Positions 27,458 through 36,985 are shown, counted from the first letter of the stretch. The stretch is 64,000 bases of DNA from Bacillus sp. FJAT-44742 (GCF_002797315.1 NZ_KZ454936.1:64999-128998), one strand, 5' to 3'. Made by a program: numbers and translations. Notes: generated by a model not told the origin, from the sequence alone.

Positions 27458-27489
27458 AGAAAACACCCAATTGGCTTTGAGTGTTTTCT
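27458..27489 (-). terminator. Hairpin after uraH
   Basis: A nine-pair inverted repeat AGAAAACAC/GTGTTTTCT (27458-27466 with 27481-27489) lies 17 bases after the uraH stop on the minus strand. The downstream side has only a short T-rich part (TTTTCTGTATTT), so termination may be partial. Confidence 0.6.
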
Positions 27490-27505
27490 AAAGGTGCGAA
27501 TGTGT

Positions 27506-27859
27506 TCAGCTTCCTCTGTACACTTGATACCCCCACGGAGAGACCAGCAAGGGAACATGATAGTGAGAGGAAGGATCAGAGATACCAAAACGAACGGATA
27601 CTTTGTCTAAGAAGCGAGGGTCATCGTCCTGTACTTCTTTGTTTCGGAAGTAATCGCCAATATGAAACAGCAGTTCATATTCTCCTGCTTTCATTTCTTC
27701 TTCTGATAGAAGAGGTTCGGGTAGCCTTCCGTCCTCATTAGTCACTGCTGATGACAGCAGGGTTAAATGGTTGTTGTTAACCTGGCTAAGGTGAATTTCT
27801 ACGTTATGAGCGGGTGTGCCATGAGTTAAATCCAGGATATGGGTGGTAAGTGAGCTCAT
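27506..27859 (-). CDS. uraH: 5-hydroxyisourate hydrolase
   Basis: UraH/PucM (117 aa) is the transthyretin-like hydrolase that opens 5-hydroxyisourate to OHCU. The N-terminal LTTHILDLTHG carries the first active-site His, the Arg/His pair lies in HYHVPLLVSP, and the protein ends with the diagnostic C-terminal YRGS. GGAGGGAG precedes the ATG. It follows pucL by 15 bases on the same strand, so uricase, hydrolase and decarboxylase are produced together and unstable intermediates are consumed in order. Confidence 0.95.
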   Translation of the reverse strand: MSSLTTHILDLTHGTPAHNVEIHLSQVNNNHLTLLSSAVTNEDGRLPEPLLSEEEMKAGEYELLFHIGDYFRNKEVQDDDPRFLDKVSVRFGISDPSSHYHVPLLVSPWGYQVYRGS

Positions 27860-27874
27860 GACTTTTCTCCCTCC

Positions 27875-29356
27875 TTACTTATAAGTGTCAGTAGTTACAG
27901 CTTTTTTAGATGAAGTGTTCAGATCGTCCTTTGTAACGCAAAACCGCTGGAACCCATAGGGAAGGCGAGGTTCTGTATACACTCTTCCTTCTGAATCTGG
28001 AATATCTTCGACAACCAAATCCCACGTGCGATTTTGAGATTCAAAGGTAACTTCTTTGAGCTGTGGAAAGCGTTCAAGGACCCTGCAGCCTATAAGGTAA
28101 ATCAGGTATTGTATGGAAGGCGATTCAATGTCATCGAACACAGTGCTAGCGAAATCTTTAATCTGCTCGGCTGCAACGTAATTCAATGGGTTCCCTCCTA
28201 ATGAATCTTGTTGGTTCTCGTATGTCCAGCCGATGTTTAAGTAAATAAAGAGAGGACGATTGCTGTCTTCAGGAAGAGTGGTGTACTCGTCTCTGATAAA
28301 ACCGACAAAGGAGTTCCCTTTCACCTTTACTAGCTGAAGGTCAGTAATTTCACTTGAATGGCCGGCCAATTCAACCTTTTCTTCTATTCTTTCTAGCGAA
28401 ACTGTGGAGCGTGCTTGTTCATTGCGAGATCTCTTAAAGACAAGGTCACTAGAAACGGATTTTCCGCTTTTGAGGCTCGCAGCAGATTCAAATGGAACTT
28501 CTTCTCCACTTAATGTAATGGTGTCCACATGAGGGTATTTTTCAAGAAAACGGCGAGCAGTGTAATCGAGAAAACCTTCCAGGGTAGAACCTTCGTAATC
28601 AGCTAAATGTCTTTGGATGAAGTTTTTCATAGAGTCTGTGGCAACAACCAGACTGTTATCACCTTCTTCAAAGGACGAAAGGAACGCTTTTCCTCCTATT
28701 TCAATGGAAGCATTTACTCCAAACACGGTATTGCTTTTTCCTTCAAAGGTTGATTCAGGAATCTGCTTTAGTCCAGTGAGGGGTTGCATAAAAGTTCGGT
28801 AAGCAAATACGTCTCCTTTTCCATAAGTCATCAATCTGGATTCTGAAGTCATATGCTCATCTCCTTTGTAAGTTTCCGTCAAACGGAAAAAAGCTATTTT
28901 GTATATTTCAGTTAAAGCTTTCTCGTATTCTTCTGTTTGGCTGTTCGTCACCCTTTCTTGCAGAGAATCATAAATATCTCTTTTTGTTTTTCCTTTTACC
29001 GCAAAGATAAAGGGGAAGTTAAATTTCTTTTCATAGTCCATATTTAAGTTGTAAAATTCTTCAGACTCTTTAAAGGATAAGTCTTGCAGGCCAGCTCCTT
29101 GTTGTTCTTTAGTGGAGGTGGTGCTCATCTTCTTTTTGTCTCCTAGCTTTGGATGAGCGCGAATTAAATCCAACTTATCCTCTTTGTCTGCCTCTTTAAC
29201 GACCTCAACCATTCCTTGGTGAAGATCCTCTATTGAAGAATAGGGCCTTCCTTCAGCCGCCTTGCGGGCAATCCAGGGAGAATGCTCAAAGACCTCACCA
29301 AGCTCTTTAGTAAACTCTTCTACGGTAAGTTTGTTCAACTGTCCAATGGTAATCAT
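27875..29356 (-). CDS. pucL: Fused OHCU decarboxylase / urate oxidase
   Basis: PucL (493 aa; B. subtilis 494) joins two steps of urate breakdown. The N-terminal domain (about 1-165) is OHCU decarboxylase, with the catalytic His in LIRAHPKLGDK near residue 68. The C-terminal domain (about 170-493) is urate oxidase, starting MTYGKGDVFAYRTFMQPL, with the TDSMKNF triad region and YTEPRLPYGFQRF near the end. UraH acts between the two fused activities. I start at the ATG at 29356 with AAAGGAGC 7 bases before it; an ATG seven codons upstream lacks an SD. The 257-base gap to pucR holds a GlnR/TnrA-type box. Confidence 0.95.
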   Translation of the reverse strand: MITIGQLNKLTVEEFTKELGEVFEHSPWIARKAAEGRPYSSIEDLHQGMVEVVKEADKEDKLDLIRAHPKLGDKKKMSTTSTKEQQGAGLQDLSFKESEEFYNLNMDYEKKFNFPFIFAVKGKTKRDIYDSLQERVTNSQTEEYEKALTEIYKIAFFRLTETYKGDEHMTSESRLMTYGKGDVFAYRTFMQPLTGLKQIPESTFEGKSNTVFGVNASIEIGGKAFLSSFEEGDNSLVVATDSMKNFIQRHLADYEGSTLEGFLDYTARRFLEKYPHVDTITLSGEEVPFESAASLKSGKSVSSDLVFKRSRNEQARSTVSLERIEEKVELAGHSSEITDLQLVKVKGNSFVGFIRDEYTTLPEDSNRPLFIYLNIGWTYENQQDSLGGNPLNYVAAEQIKDFASTVFDDIESPSIQYLIYLIGCRVLERFPQLKEVTFESQNRTWDLVVEDIPDSEGRVYTEPRLPYGFQRFCVTKDDLNTSSKKAVTTDTYK

Positions 29357-29469
29357 AAAAATGCTCCTTTCTTGCATGATGTAATTACGCGCTCATTTTT
29401 GGTTGTTCCACAGGCACCTCCACTTTTCCAGACTTTGCTTTACCTCCTTGTACTTGCCTGCAAATGTCG

Positions 29470-29486
29470 TGTTAACTTTAGTAACA
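29470..29486. promoter_or_regulatory. GlnR/TnrA-type box upstream of pucL
   Basis: TGTTAACTTTAGTAACA is an exact match to TGTNA-N7-TNACA and differs from the longer TnrA consensus at two central positions. It lies 114 bases before the pucL start. A related dyad (GTTAACTGAAGTTAC, 29522-29536) follows 36 bases on. No convincing -10 is at the expected distance, so its direction of action is open. Confidence 0.5.
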
Positions 29487-29613
29487 TGATATAGGAGGGA
29501 GAGGGGGATGTCATTATGTAAGTTAACTGAAGTTACTTAAAAGATTGTATACATACTACAAATTGGACAGGAAAAAGCACATACAATGTTACTTTTCCTT
29601 ACGTATTATTCCT

Positions 29614-31236
29614 TCAAAGGTTCAAAGAAGTTTGTATTCTTAAAGCCAGTCTTAATCGCAGGGAGGTATCGGGATCTTTTAAACTTTTTCCTAAAAGCTC
29701 CTCGCACTTTTCCAATCTGTAAATAACTGTATTTCGGTGGATGTACAAACGTTTGGCAGTTTCAGAGATTTGACAGTGTGTCTCCAGATAGACAGATAGA
29801 GTGTGTAAAAGTCCCTGATCCTTATATTCTGGTTCAGAAAGCTTCTGAAGAGTGTAATCATAAAACTTTCTCAAATCGTCTGTTGGGATCATTCTAAGGA
29901 GCTCTGTTATATCTTTTGTTTGGTAGGTTTGGATGAAATTTGCCTTTCCGGACAGCTGGCCGGTTTGCAGAGCATCAGCTGCTTCATCATAGGCCTCTTT
30001 CACTTCGATAAACTGATGAGAAATATTGCTCACTCCAAATGAAAGAGTACGCTGGAACTGTTTTTGGACACCCTGTTGGATGGTTTGAAGGGTAGATAAA
30101 GCCGATGCACTGGTCTCCTGAGAGTAATCATTCACTTCAAGGAGGATGACGCAGGTGTTTCCTTTAATAAAAAAATGAGTTTGAAAAGAAAAAGCTGCAA
30201 GTTCTCCTTCCAAGTATTCATAGGCTGTATCTGTTTCCATTTGATACTGGGTGAAACTAATTGCTTTTTCATCACGATCCAATTTTCCTACAATACAAAT
30301 ATATTTCTTTGCATTTTGAAGGTGAAATTCTTTTGAACGGTTGATGATCTCCTCTTTGGAAGAAAACACACCTTCCACGAAGTTGCTGAAAAACTCATTC
30401 CTCGCCCTTTGTTCATATTGCTTTAATGCATTTTCCTTCATTAGCTCAAAGGAAATAACATTGGCCGCCTGCTCAATTGTTAAAGCCATTCCTTGATTGT
30501 TGAGAAGCTCCTCGCCGAGAATAAGAAGGTATCCGCATTTCCTTGCATGTGTATAAACTGGGAACACTGATACCATCTCAGTGTGGTGCTCCTCTGAAAT
30601 CATAGAAAAGCAGGAAAAAGAATTCGCGGGAAGTAAAAAATCAAAGTTCTGTATATACATAGTTTTAATAGTTTCTATAAGAGTAGAAGGCTCATGAGAC
30701 GAACTAATAAGCTTTGAATGCTGATCTAATAGAATAATAGGCTGTTTAATAATAGAGGACACTCTTCCAAGCAGGCTTTTTAAATCCTTTCCCCCCATAA
30801 TGTGTGCAGTAAATTGGTGTTGGGCTTCAATAGCATCGTTCAGTTCTGTTGTGCGGTAATTCAAAATAGTACTCAGGATTTGATTGACAATGCTTCCTAA
30901 GCTGACATCAATGGGGAGGTCAATGATAGGAAATGAGAGCTCATCAGCTAAGGAGAGCACCTCTTTAGGGATCTCATGGAGAAATCTTTGTGTTTTAATC
31001 CCCAGCCCCGCACATTCGCAGCTTGCCATATGCCTGATTAAGTCCAGTAATCGAGAAGGTTCATCTTTAAAGTGGTAGGCGGTGGTAACCAGTAAATCTC
31101 CGTTTTTTAAATAATCATTAATGTCGGGAGCGTCCATCATATTAACGTGGCAAACCTCCCGGTGATTTCCGCTTTGGCCTGCTAGCATTTGTGCTTCTCT
31201 AAACAAAGGCAGGTCCATAACACCCTTTATATCCAT
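29614..31236 (-). CDS. pucR: PucR-type purine catabolism regulator
   Basis: PucR (540 aa) is the transcription factor of purine catabolism genes in bacilli, responding to late intermediates such as allantoin or allantoate. The N-terminal PucR domain (about 5-125) is followed by a divergent central region, a CdaR GGDEF-like domain (about 290-420) and the C-terminal PucR helix-turn-helix (about 485-537, LSVYLETHCQISETAKRL then HRNTVIYRLEKCEELLG). I start at the ATG at 31236 behind AGAAGGG; an ATG six codons earlier is possible. It lies between pucL and the divergent allC operon, ideal for controlling both. Confidence 0.92.
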   Translation of the reverse strand: MDIKGVMDLPLFREAQMLAGQSGNHREVCHVNMMDAPDINDYLKNGDLLVTTAYHFKDEPSRLLDLIRHMASCECAGLGIKTQRFLHEIPKEVLSLADELSFPIIDLPIDVSLGSIVNQILSTILNYRTTELNDAIEAQHQFTAHIMGGKDLKSLLGRVSSIIKQPIILLDQHSKLISSSHEPSTLIETIKTMYIQNFDFLLPANSFSCFSMISEEHHTEMVSVFPVYTHARKCGYLLILGEELLNNQGMALTIEQAANVISFELMKENALKQYEQRARNEFFSNFVEGVFSSKEEIINRSKEFHLQNAKKYICIVGKLDRDEKAISFTQYQMETDTAYEYLEGELAAFSFQTHFFIKGNTCVILLEVNDYSQETSASALSTLQTIQQGVQKQFQRTLSFGVSNISHQFIEVKEAYDEAADALQTGQLSGKANFIQTYQTKDITELLRMIPTDDLRKFYDYTLQKLSEPEYKDQGLLHTLSVYLETHCQISETAKRLYIHRNTVIYRLEKCEELLGKSLKDPDTSLRLRLALRIQTSLNL

Positions 31237-31380
31237 CTTTATCCCTTCTTTCATGTGAGTAAAGGTTACGTTTGTAAAATTGCTTTTGGTTATTTTGTAT
31301 AAATAAAATCGAAAAAACTGCTATTTTTGCCGATGAATATTTTTTATATTAGCAGTAAAATGAAATACATACAAAGGTGT

Positions 31381-31397
31381 TGTAAAGAAAGTTAACA
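31381..31397. promoter_or_regulatory. GlnR/TnrA-type box between pucR and allC
   Basis: TGTAAAGAAAGTTAACA matches TGTNA-N7-TNACA exactly. For pucR (minus strand) a TAATAT at 31351-31346 would be a -10 placing the box at about -50, the TnrA activation distance. The site is too close to the allC ATG (18 bases) to activate allC. B. subtilis pucR is known to respond to TnrA, which agrees. Confidence 0.55.
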
Positions 31398-31415
31398 TAA
31401 AAAAGGAGAGATTTT

Positions 31416-32687
31416 ATGAAGGTGTACTCAAGGACCTCGTTTCCTCTTCCAGTCGAGCAGTTGAACGCAATGGTCGAGTGGCTCTCTGGTTTTACTGAAA
31501 ACAAAGGCAGTGGAGTCACCAGATTGTTATATTCCGAAGAGTGGTTAGAAGCACAGGAAGCATTAAAAAGAAAAATGGAAGAAGGCGGCCTTGACACTTA
31601 TTATGATGATACAGGAAACTTATTCGGCAGGCTTGAAGGCACGAAAGATGCTGATTCGACCGTATTAACAGGGTCTCATATAGATTCGGTTGTCAATGGA
31701 GGAAAGTACGACGGCGCATACGGCATCATTGCCAGTTTCCTTGCTGTGGAATACCTTTACAGAAAATACGGCCGTCCTTCAAAAACAATCGAGGTAGTGT
31801 CTCTTTGTGAAGAAGAGGGCAGCCGTTTTCCTCTTACTTTCTGGGGGTCTGGAAACATTACGGGAATTTATAAGGACAAGGACATAACGCATATAGCTGA
31901 CAAATCAGGTGTTTCTTTAAAGGAAGCCATGAACAAGGCAGGGTTTGGGAGAGGAATTCACCGCTTGCCTTACAGAGAAAATATAGAAGCTTTCATTGAG
32001 CTTCATATCGAGCAAGGCAGTGTTCTCGAAAAAAGCGGTAATTCTCTTGGAGTAGTGACTCATATTGTCGGTCAACGCCGCTATACTGTTTCAATAAAAG
32101 GGAAAAGCAATCATGCGGGGACCACTCCAATGCAGGATCGTCATGATGCGATGACCACTGCAGCGGAACTGATTACGTATATTACGGCCAAAGTCCAGAA
32201 AACTGATCCTCATTTGGTGGCTACGGTCGGTAAACTTGACGCTACTCCCAATGTTCCAAATGTCATTGCGGGAGAAGTGTCGTTCACCCTGGATATTCGC
32301 CATTATGATGAGGGAATGTTAGGAAAAGTCTGTGCAGAAATATTTCACCATTTTGAGGTCGTTTCTCAGGAAAAGAAGGTCAACATATCTTTTTCCCAAT
32401 GGACAGACGTGAAGCCAGTGGAAATGGATGCTTCCTTACAAGAAAAGGCCATCGGAGTTTCAACAAGGCAACAGCTGTCATTTCAAAAGATGCTTAGTGG
32501 AGCAGGGCACGATGCTCAGCTGTTTGGTACTCATTGCCCCACATCTTTAATTTTTGTTCCAAGCGTAAATGGGGTCAGCCACTCTCCTGAAGAATACACA
32601 AAGGCAGAGGATTTAACACAAGGAGTCCAGATGTTGACTGAGTTATTATACGAGATGGCATATGATAATGGAGGCGAAGAAAAATGA
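31416..32687 (+). CDS. allC: Allantoate amidohydrolase
   Basis: AllC/PucF (423 aa) is an M20-family metalloenzyme that hydrolyses allantoate to ureidoglycine, CO2 and ammonia. Metal ligands are in TGSHIDSVVNGGKYDG near residue 88, CEEEGSRFP near 132 and ELHIEQGSVLE near 198; the substrate motif SNHAGTTPMQDRHDA is near 230 and a C-terminal GAGHDAQLF near 365 completes the site. The ATG follows AAAAAGGAGAG. It overlaps pucG by 4 bases and heads a plus-strand operon divergent from pucR. Confidence 0.93.
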   Translation: MKVYSRTSFPLPVEQLNAMVEWLSGFTENKGSGVTRLLYSEEWLEAQEALKRKMEEGGLDTYYDDTGNLFGRLEGTKDADSTVLTGSHIDSVVNGGKYDGAYGIIASFLAVEYLYRKYGRPSKTIEVVSLCEEEGSRFPLTFWGSGNITGIYKDKDITHIADKSGVSLKEAMNKAGFGRGIHRLPYRENIEAFIELHIEQGSVLEKSGNSLGVVTHIVGQRRYTVSIKGKSNHAGTTPMQDRHDAMTTAAELITYITAKVQKTDPHLVATVGKLDATPNVPNVIAGEVSFTLDIRHYDEGMLGKVCAEIFHHFEVVSQEKKVNISFSQWTDVKPVEMDASLQEKAIGVSTRQQLSFQKMLSGAGHDAQLFGTHCPTSLIFVPSVNGVSHSPEEYTKAEDLTQGVQMLTELLYEMAYDNGGEEK

Positions 32688-33937
32688 CATATTCTGAACT
32701 GCAAACGCCACAGCGTACAATCATGACCCCCGGGCCTGTGGAAGTGGACCCCCGGGTGTTACGAGCGATGAGTACTCCTATTCTAGGCCAGTTTGATCCT
32801 GCATTTACCTCTATTATGAACAAGACAATGGACATGCTAAGAGAGGTGTTTCAAACCACAAACAAGTGGGCTTTTCCTGTTGACGGGACTTCCCGCTCAG
32901 GGATTGAGGCAGTGCTTGCGAGTGTGATTAAACCGGGAGACAAAGTATTTATCCCGGTATTTGGAAGGTTTGGTCACCTTCTTATGGAAATTTGTGAACG
33001 ATACGGGGGAGAAATTTCGACCATAGAGTGTGAATGGGGAAACGTCTTTGATCCCCAGGTGGTTATTCAGGAAATGAAAAATGTTCAGCCGGATATTGTG
33101 GCAATGGTACATGGTGAAACATCCACTGGATGCATGCAGCCTTTAAAAGAAATCGGGAGAGCCTGTCGAGAACAAGATATACTGTTTGTTGTAGATGCGG
33201 TTGCGACCATTGGCGGCACTGAGGTAAAGGTAGATGAATGGTGCATTGATGCAGCTGTTGGCGGGACCCAGAAGTGTTTGTCTGTGCCATCGGGCATGGC
33301 CCCGGTAACATATAATGAAAGAATTGAAAAAGTAGTCCTGGCTAGAAAGAAAGTTGAAAAGGGAATTGCAACTCCCTTAGATGAACAAAACCAGTCTGAT
33401 GGGCCTCGGATTACAAGTAATTATTTTGATTTAAGTCAGCTTCAGGACTATTGGAGTCCGCGCAGGCTGAACCATCATACAGAAGCAACTTCCATGCTTT
33501 ATGCTCTTCATGAAGGGCTCCGCCTGGTTTTAGAAGAAGGTCTGGAAAACCGGTTTAATCGTCATCTTACTCATGAACAAGCGTTAGGAGCAGGTGTGAA
33601 GGCCATGGGGCTCTCATTGTTTGTGGAAGAAGAATGGAAGCTTCCAATGGTAACATGCATAAAAATCCCGGAAGGAATTGATGGAGATTCTGTACGAACC
33701 ATGCTATTGGAGCAATTTGGCGTGGAAATAGCCACTTCTTTTGGTCCTCTTCATGGTAAGATTTGGCGTATTGGAACAATGGGATACAGCTGCCGGAAAG
33801 AAAACGTTCTCCTTGTGCTTGCTGCGCTTGAAGCTGTTTTGCTTTACCACGGGGCAGAAGTAAAACCAGGAAAAGCACTTCAGGCAGCCCTGGCCTATTA
33901 TACGAAAGAAAGAAATGAAATCTCCCTTTCCATGTAA
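32684..33937 (+). CDS. pucG: (S)-ureidoglycine-glyoxylate aminotransferase
   Basis: PucG (417 aa; B. subtilis 416) is a class V PLP aminotransferase of the alanine-glyoxylate type. It moves the amino group of ureidoglycine to glyoxylate, giving oxalurate and glycine. Lys197 in GGTQKCLSVPSG should bind PLP; the N-terminal TPGPVEVDPRVLRAM and DAVATIGGTEV are family motifs. It overlaps allC by 4 bases (ATGA), so product of AllC is handed on. Oxalurate needs a further enzyme, which bears on the two unusual genes that follow allB. Confidence 0.93.
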   Translation: MTYSELQTPQRTIMTPGPVEVDPRVLRAMSTPILGQFDPAFTSIMNKTMDMLREVFQTTNKWAFPVDGTSRSGIEAVLASVIKPGDKVFIPVFGRFGHLLMEICERYGGEISTIECEWGNVFDPQVVIQEMKNVQPDIVAMVHGETSTGCMQPLKEIGRACREQDILFVVDAVATIGGTEVKVDEWCIDAAVGGTQKCLSVPSGMAPVTYNERIEKVVLARKKVEKGIATPLDEQNQSDGPRITSNYFDLSQLQDYWSPRRLNHHTEATSMLYALHEGLRLVLEEGLENRFNRHLTHEQALGAGVKAMGLSLFVEEEWKLPMVTCIKIPEGIDGDSVRTMLLEQFGVEIATSFGPLHGKIWRIGTMGYSCRKENVLLVLAALEAVLLYHGAEVKPGKALQAALAYYTKERNEISLSM

Positions 33938-33972
33938 GAAAGAAAATTCTATCGCGAAAGGAGAGAAAAAAG

Positions 33973-35370
33973 ATGTATGATTATCATCTTGTCATTAAAA
34001 ACGGAAAAGTGGTTACTCCAAACGGGGTGAAAGACTACGAGATTGGAATCAAGGATGGCCTGATATCTGCTCTGGAACAGGAAGTGAAAGGAAGTACAGA
34101 GCAGATTTGGAATGCACAAGGACAATACATTTTCCCTGGTGCCATTGATGTTCATGTGCACTTTAACGAACCGGGAAGAGAGAACTGGGAAGGCTTTTCC
34201 ACTGGCTCTGCCATGCTTGCGGCAGGCGGCGTGACCACATTTTTTGACATGCCTTTGAATGGCATCCCCTCTACGGTGACAAAGGAAGCGATTGAGGAAA
34301 AAAAGAGCATAGCTGGTTCAAAGTCCCTTGTAGATTTTGGGTTGTGGGGCGGGCTGGTTCCTGGAAATGAAGAAGAATTATCAGCTCTTTCAGAGAGCGG
34401 AGTAGTCGGGTTCAAAGCGTTTATGTCTCCAAGCGGTAATGAAGAATTTGAACGAGCAGATGATGATACTCTCTTAAAAGGTATGAGAAGAATTGCACAG
34501 CTTGGGAAGGTTTTAGCTCTTCATGCTGAAAGCACACCAATTGTAGAATTACTGCAGAAAGAAAAAGAATTCCAAGGGCTGAGTGACGCAGATGCGTATG
34601 CTTCTTCTCGTCCGATTGAAGCTGAAGTTGAAGCAGTGCAGCGGGCCATTTCATTTGCCAGGATAACCGGCTGTCCCCTGCACTTTGTCCATATCAGCAG
34701 TGCAGCGGCTGTCGAGGAGATCCAGAAAGCAAAGCAGGAGGGATTAGATATTACCTTGGAAACCTGCCCGCACTATCTGCTGTTTACACATGAGGACCTC
34801 GCTCAAAAAGGAGCAATGGCCAAATGCGCACCGCCTCTTAGAAAGAAACATGAGCAAGAGAGACTGGTTGAAGCGCTGGTGAAAGGACATATAGATATGG
34901 TTTCTTCTGACCATTCACCTTGTACCCCTGATTTAAAAGACCAGGATAATATGTTTACAGCCTGGGGCGGCATTAATGGAGGGCAGTTTACTTTGCTTTC
35001 AATGATTGAGCTTGCTCTTACATATGATCTGCCTTTTCACGAGGTAGCCCAGTGGACAGCTTCGGCACCTGCAAGGAGATTTGGTCTAGAGAAAGTAAAA
35101 GGGGAACTGAAGGTTGGCTTGCAGGCAGATCTGGCAGTTGTTCATACCAGTGGTGCATTTACAGCAGTCAAGGACAATATGTATGACAAGCACAAATTCA
35201 GTGTGTACGAAGGACGGACCTTTCCTTGCAGTGTTGAGGCAGTGTTTTCAAGCGGAGAAATGGTATATGAAAAAAACAAGGGTCTGATTTCGACCAGGCC
35301 TGGTGGTAAGTGGCTCAAGCCAGCTGAAAATGATCTATCCTTGGCAGCAGGTATTAAAAAGAGAGGGTGA
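33973..35370 (+). CDS. allB: Allantoinase
   Basis: AllB/PucH (465 aa) is a binuclear amidohydrolase that opens allantoin to allantoate. The first metal pair is in DVHVHFNEPGRENWEG near residue 60, the bridging carbamylated lysine is Lys148 in VGFKAFMS, and further ligands lie in HAES, FVHISSA and SSDHSPCTP. AAAGGAGAG precedes the ATG, 35 bases after pucG. The next gene starts 4 bases after its stop. Confidence 0.94.
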   Translation: MYDYHLVIKNGKVVTPNGVKDYEIGIKDGLISALEQEVKGSTEQIWNAQGQYIFPGAIDVHVHFNEPGRENWEGFSTGSAMLAAGGVTTFFDMPLNGIPSTVTKEAIEEKKSIAGSKSLVDFGLWGGLVPGNEEELSALSESGVVGFKAFMSPSGNEEFERADDDTLLKGMRRIAQLGKVLALHAESTPIVELLQKEKEFQGLSDADAYASSRPIEAEVEAVQRAISFARITGCPLHFVHISSAAAVEEIQKAKQEGLDITLETCPHYLLFTHEDLAQKGAMAKCAPPLRKKHEQERLVEALVKGHIDMVSSDHSPCTPDLKDQDNMFTAWGGINGGQFTLLSMIELALTYDLPFHEVAQWTASAPARRFGLEKVKGELKVGLQADLAVVHTSGAFTAVKDNMYDKHKFSVYEGRTFPCSVEAVFSSGEMVYEKNKGLISTRPGGKWLKPAENDLSLAAGIKKRG

Positions 35371-35374
35371 GTGT

Positions 35375-36985
35375 ATGAATAGCGACGTTCTTTATCAGCC
35401 TTACGTTTCAAAAAGAAATCCAGTCTTCGCAAAAAAGGGGATGGTGGCTACCTCTCATCCTCTAGCAGCAGAAGCAGGAAAAGAAATGTTAATGAAGGGA
35501 GGAAGTGCGGTAGATGCGGCGATTGCTACAGCTGTAGCTTTAACCGTAGTAGAACCTACATCCAATAGCATGGGCGGTGATTCCTTTGCGTTAGTGTGGA
35601 TAGATGGAAGGCTCCACGGCTTAAATGCCAGTGGAAAATCCCCTGGAAAAATGTCCATAGAGGCGGTAAAGGAAGCCGGGTATAAGGAGATACCTGAACA
35701 TGGGTTGATTCCGGTCACTGTGCCTGGTGTTCCAGGTTCATGGGCCGAGCTTTCGGAAAAGTTTGGTCGGCTGCCGTTTAAGGAAGTATTGGCTCCTGCC
35801 ATTTCCTTGGCAGAAGAAGGGTTTCCCGTTTCTCCGGTAGTTTCAAAGTATTGGAAAAGGTCTTATGAGTTATTTAAAGAGGTATTAACAGGGGAAGAGT
35901 TTTCAAATTGGTTTGATACGTTTTCACTATCTGGAAAATGTCCGGAAGCAGGTGAGATATGGAAAGCGCCAGATCATGCGGAAACCTTGCGAAAGATTGG
36001 GGACTCGAATGGGGATGCATTTTACAAAGGGGAACTTGCAGACCAGATAGACAGCTATTCCAGAAAGCACGGCGGCTTTATTAGAAAAGAAGACCTTGAG
36101 GATTTTACGCCGGAGTGGGTAGAGCCTATTTCTATCTCTTATAAAGGGTTTGATGTATGGGAAATTCCTCCTAACGGTCAGGGATTAAATACACTTCTTG
36201 CTTTAAATATTCTAGAAGATATGAACCTTTCTCAAAAAGAAACAGTCGATACATATCACTTATTAATTGAAGCTATGAAACTAGGATTTGCAGATGGTCT
36301 TCATTATATTACCGACCCACGAGAAATGTCTGTAAGGGTAAAAGATTTGCTTTCTAAAGAATATGCGAAGGATAGGAGAAAGAAAATAAGTGATAAGGCA
36401 ATGATACCTGAAGCGGGGGAGCCTCCAAAAGGAGGAACAGTGTATATAGCCGCAGCTGATAATGAAGGAAACATGGTTTCTTTTATTCAAAGCAGTTATA
36501 TGGACTTTGGTTCAGGTATTGTAGTGCCTGGTACAGGGATTAACCTGCAAAATAGAGGGCATGGGTTCAGTATGCATAAAGGACACGTGAATGCTCTATC
36601 GCCGAGAAAGAAAACATACCACACGATTATCCCTGGTTTCTTAACAAAAGAGAATCAGCCAGTGGGACCTTTTGGAGTAATGGGGGCATTCATGCAGCCG
36701 CAAGGTCATCTGCAGGTTCTTACCAGTACGATCAACTTTCATTTAAATCCTCAAGCAGCATTAGATGCACCGAGATGGCGATGGCTTGAAGAGAAGACGA
36801 TAGAGGTCGAACCCCACTTTCCGGACCATATTGCTCAGTCTCTTGAGCGAAAAGGTCACCAGATTAAAAAAGCAGTAGATGAAACCGGATTTGGGCGAGG
36901 ACAGGTTATTTGGAGGGATTCAGCAACAGGAGTACTTATAGGAGGGACAGATTCCCGGGCAGATGGTCATATTGCTGTTTGGTAA
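35375..36985 (+). CDS. Gamma-glutamyltransferase-like Ntn hydrolase, possible oxamate amidohydrolase
   Basis: A 536-residue member of the gamma-glutamyltranspeptidase superfamily. These proenzymes cut themselves before a Thr that becomes the nucleophile; here Thr355 in PPKGGTVYIAAAD fits. N-terminal KKGMVATSHPLAAEAG and GGSAVDAAIATA are typical, and no signal peptide is seen, so the enzyme is cytoplasmic, unlike ordinary GGT. The Klebsiella HpxW oxamate amidohydrolase is a cytoplasmic GGT relative in an allantoin gene cluster; placement right after pucG and allB suggests the same job here, removing ammonia from oxamate. A glutathione or D-amino-acid amide role is the alternative. I start at the ATG at 35375 behind GAGAGGG. 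Confidence 0.7.
   Translation: MNSDVLYQPYVSKRNPVFAKKGMVATSHPLAAEAGKEMLMKGGSAVDAAIATAVALTVVEPTSNSMGGDSFALVWIDGRLHGLNASGKSPGKMSIEAVKEAGYKEIPEHGLIPVTVPGVPGSWAELSEKFGRLPFKEVLAPAISLAEEGFPVSPVVSKYWKRSYELFKEVLTGEEFSNWFDTFSLSGKCPEAGEIWKAPDHAETLRKIGDSNGDAFYKGELADQIDSYSRKHGGFIRKEDLEDFTPEWVEPISISYKGFDVWEIPPNGQGLNTLLALNILEDMNLSQKETVDTYHLLIEAMKLGFADGLHYITDPREMSVRVKDLLSKEYAKDRRKKISDKAMIPEAGEPPKGGTVYIAAADNEGNMVSFIQSSYMDFGSGIVVPGTGINLQNRGHGFSMHKGHVNALSPRKKTYHTIIPGFLTKENQPVGPFGVMGAFMQPQGHLQVLTSTINFHLNPQAALDAPRWRWLEEKTIEVEPHFPDHIAQSLERKGHQIKKAVDETGFGRGQVIWRDSATGVLIGGTDSRADGHIAVW

Noticed and set aside
27351-27500. Possible purine riboswitch before the PbuG-type permease
   Set aside because: Neither the conserved core bases nor the three-stem layout of the purine aptamer could be found in the 150 bases upstream.
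29383-29470. Open minus-strand frame ending VEVPVEQPKMSA in the pucL leader
   Set aside because: No ATG and no start codon at a proper distance from the AAGGAGG present; too short to call a gene remnant.
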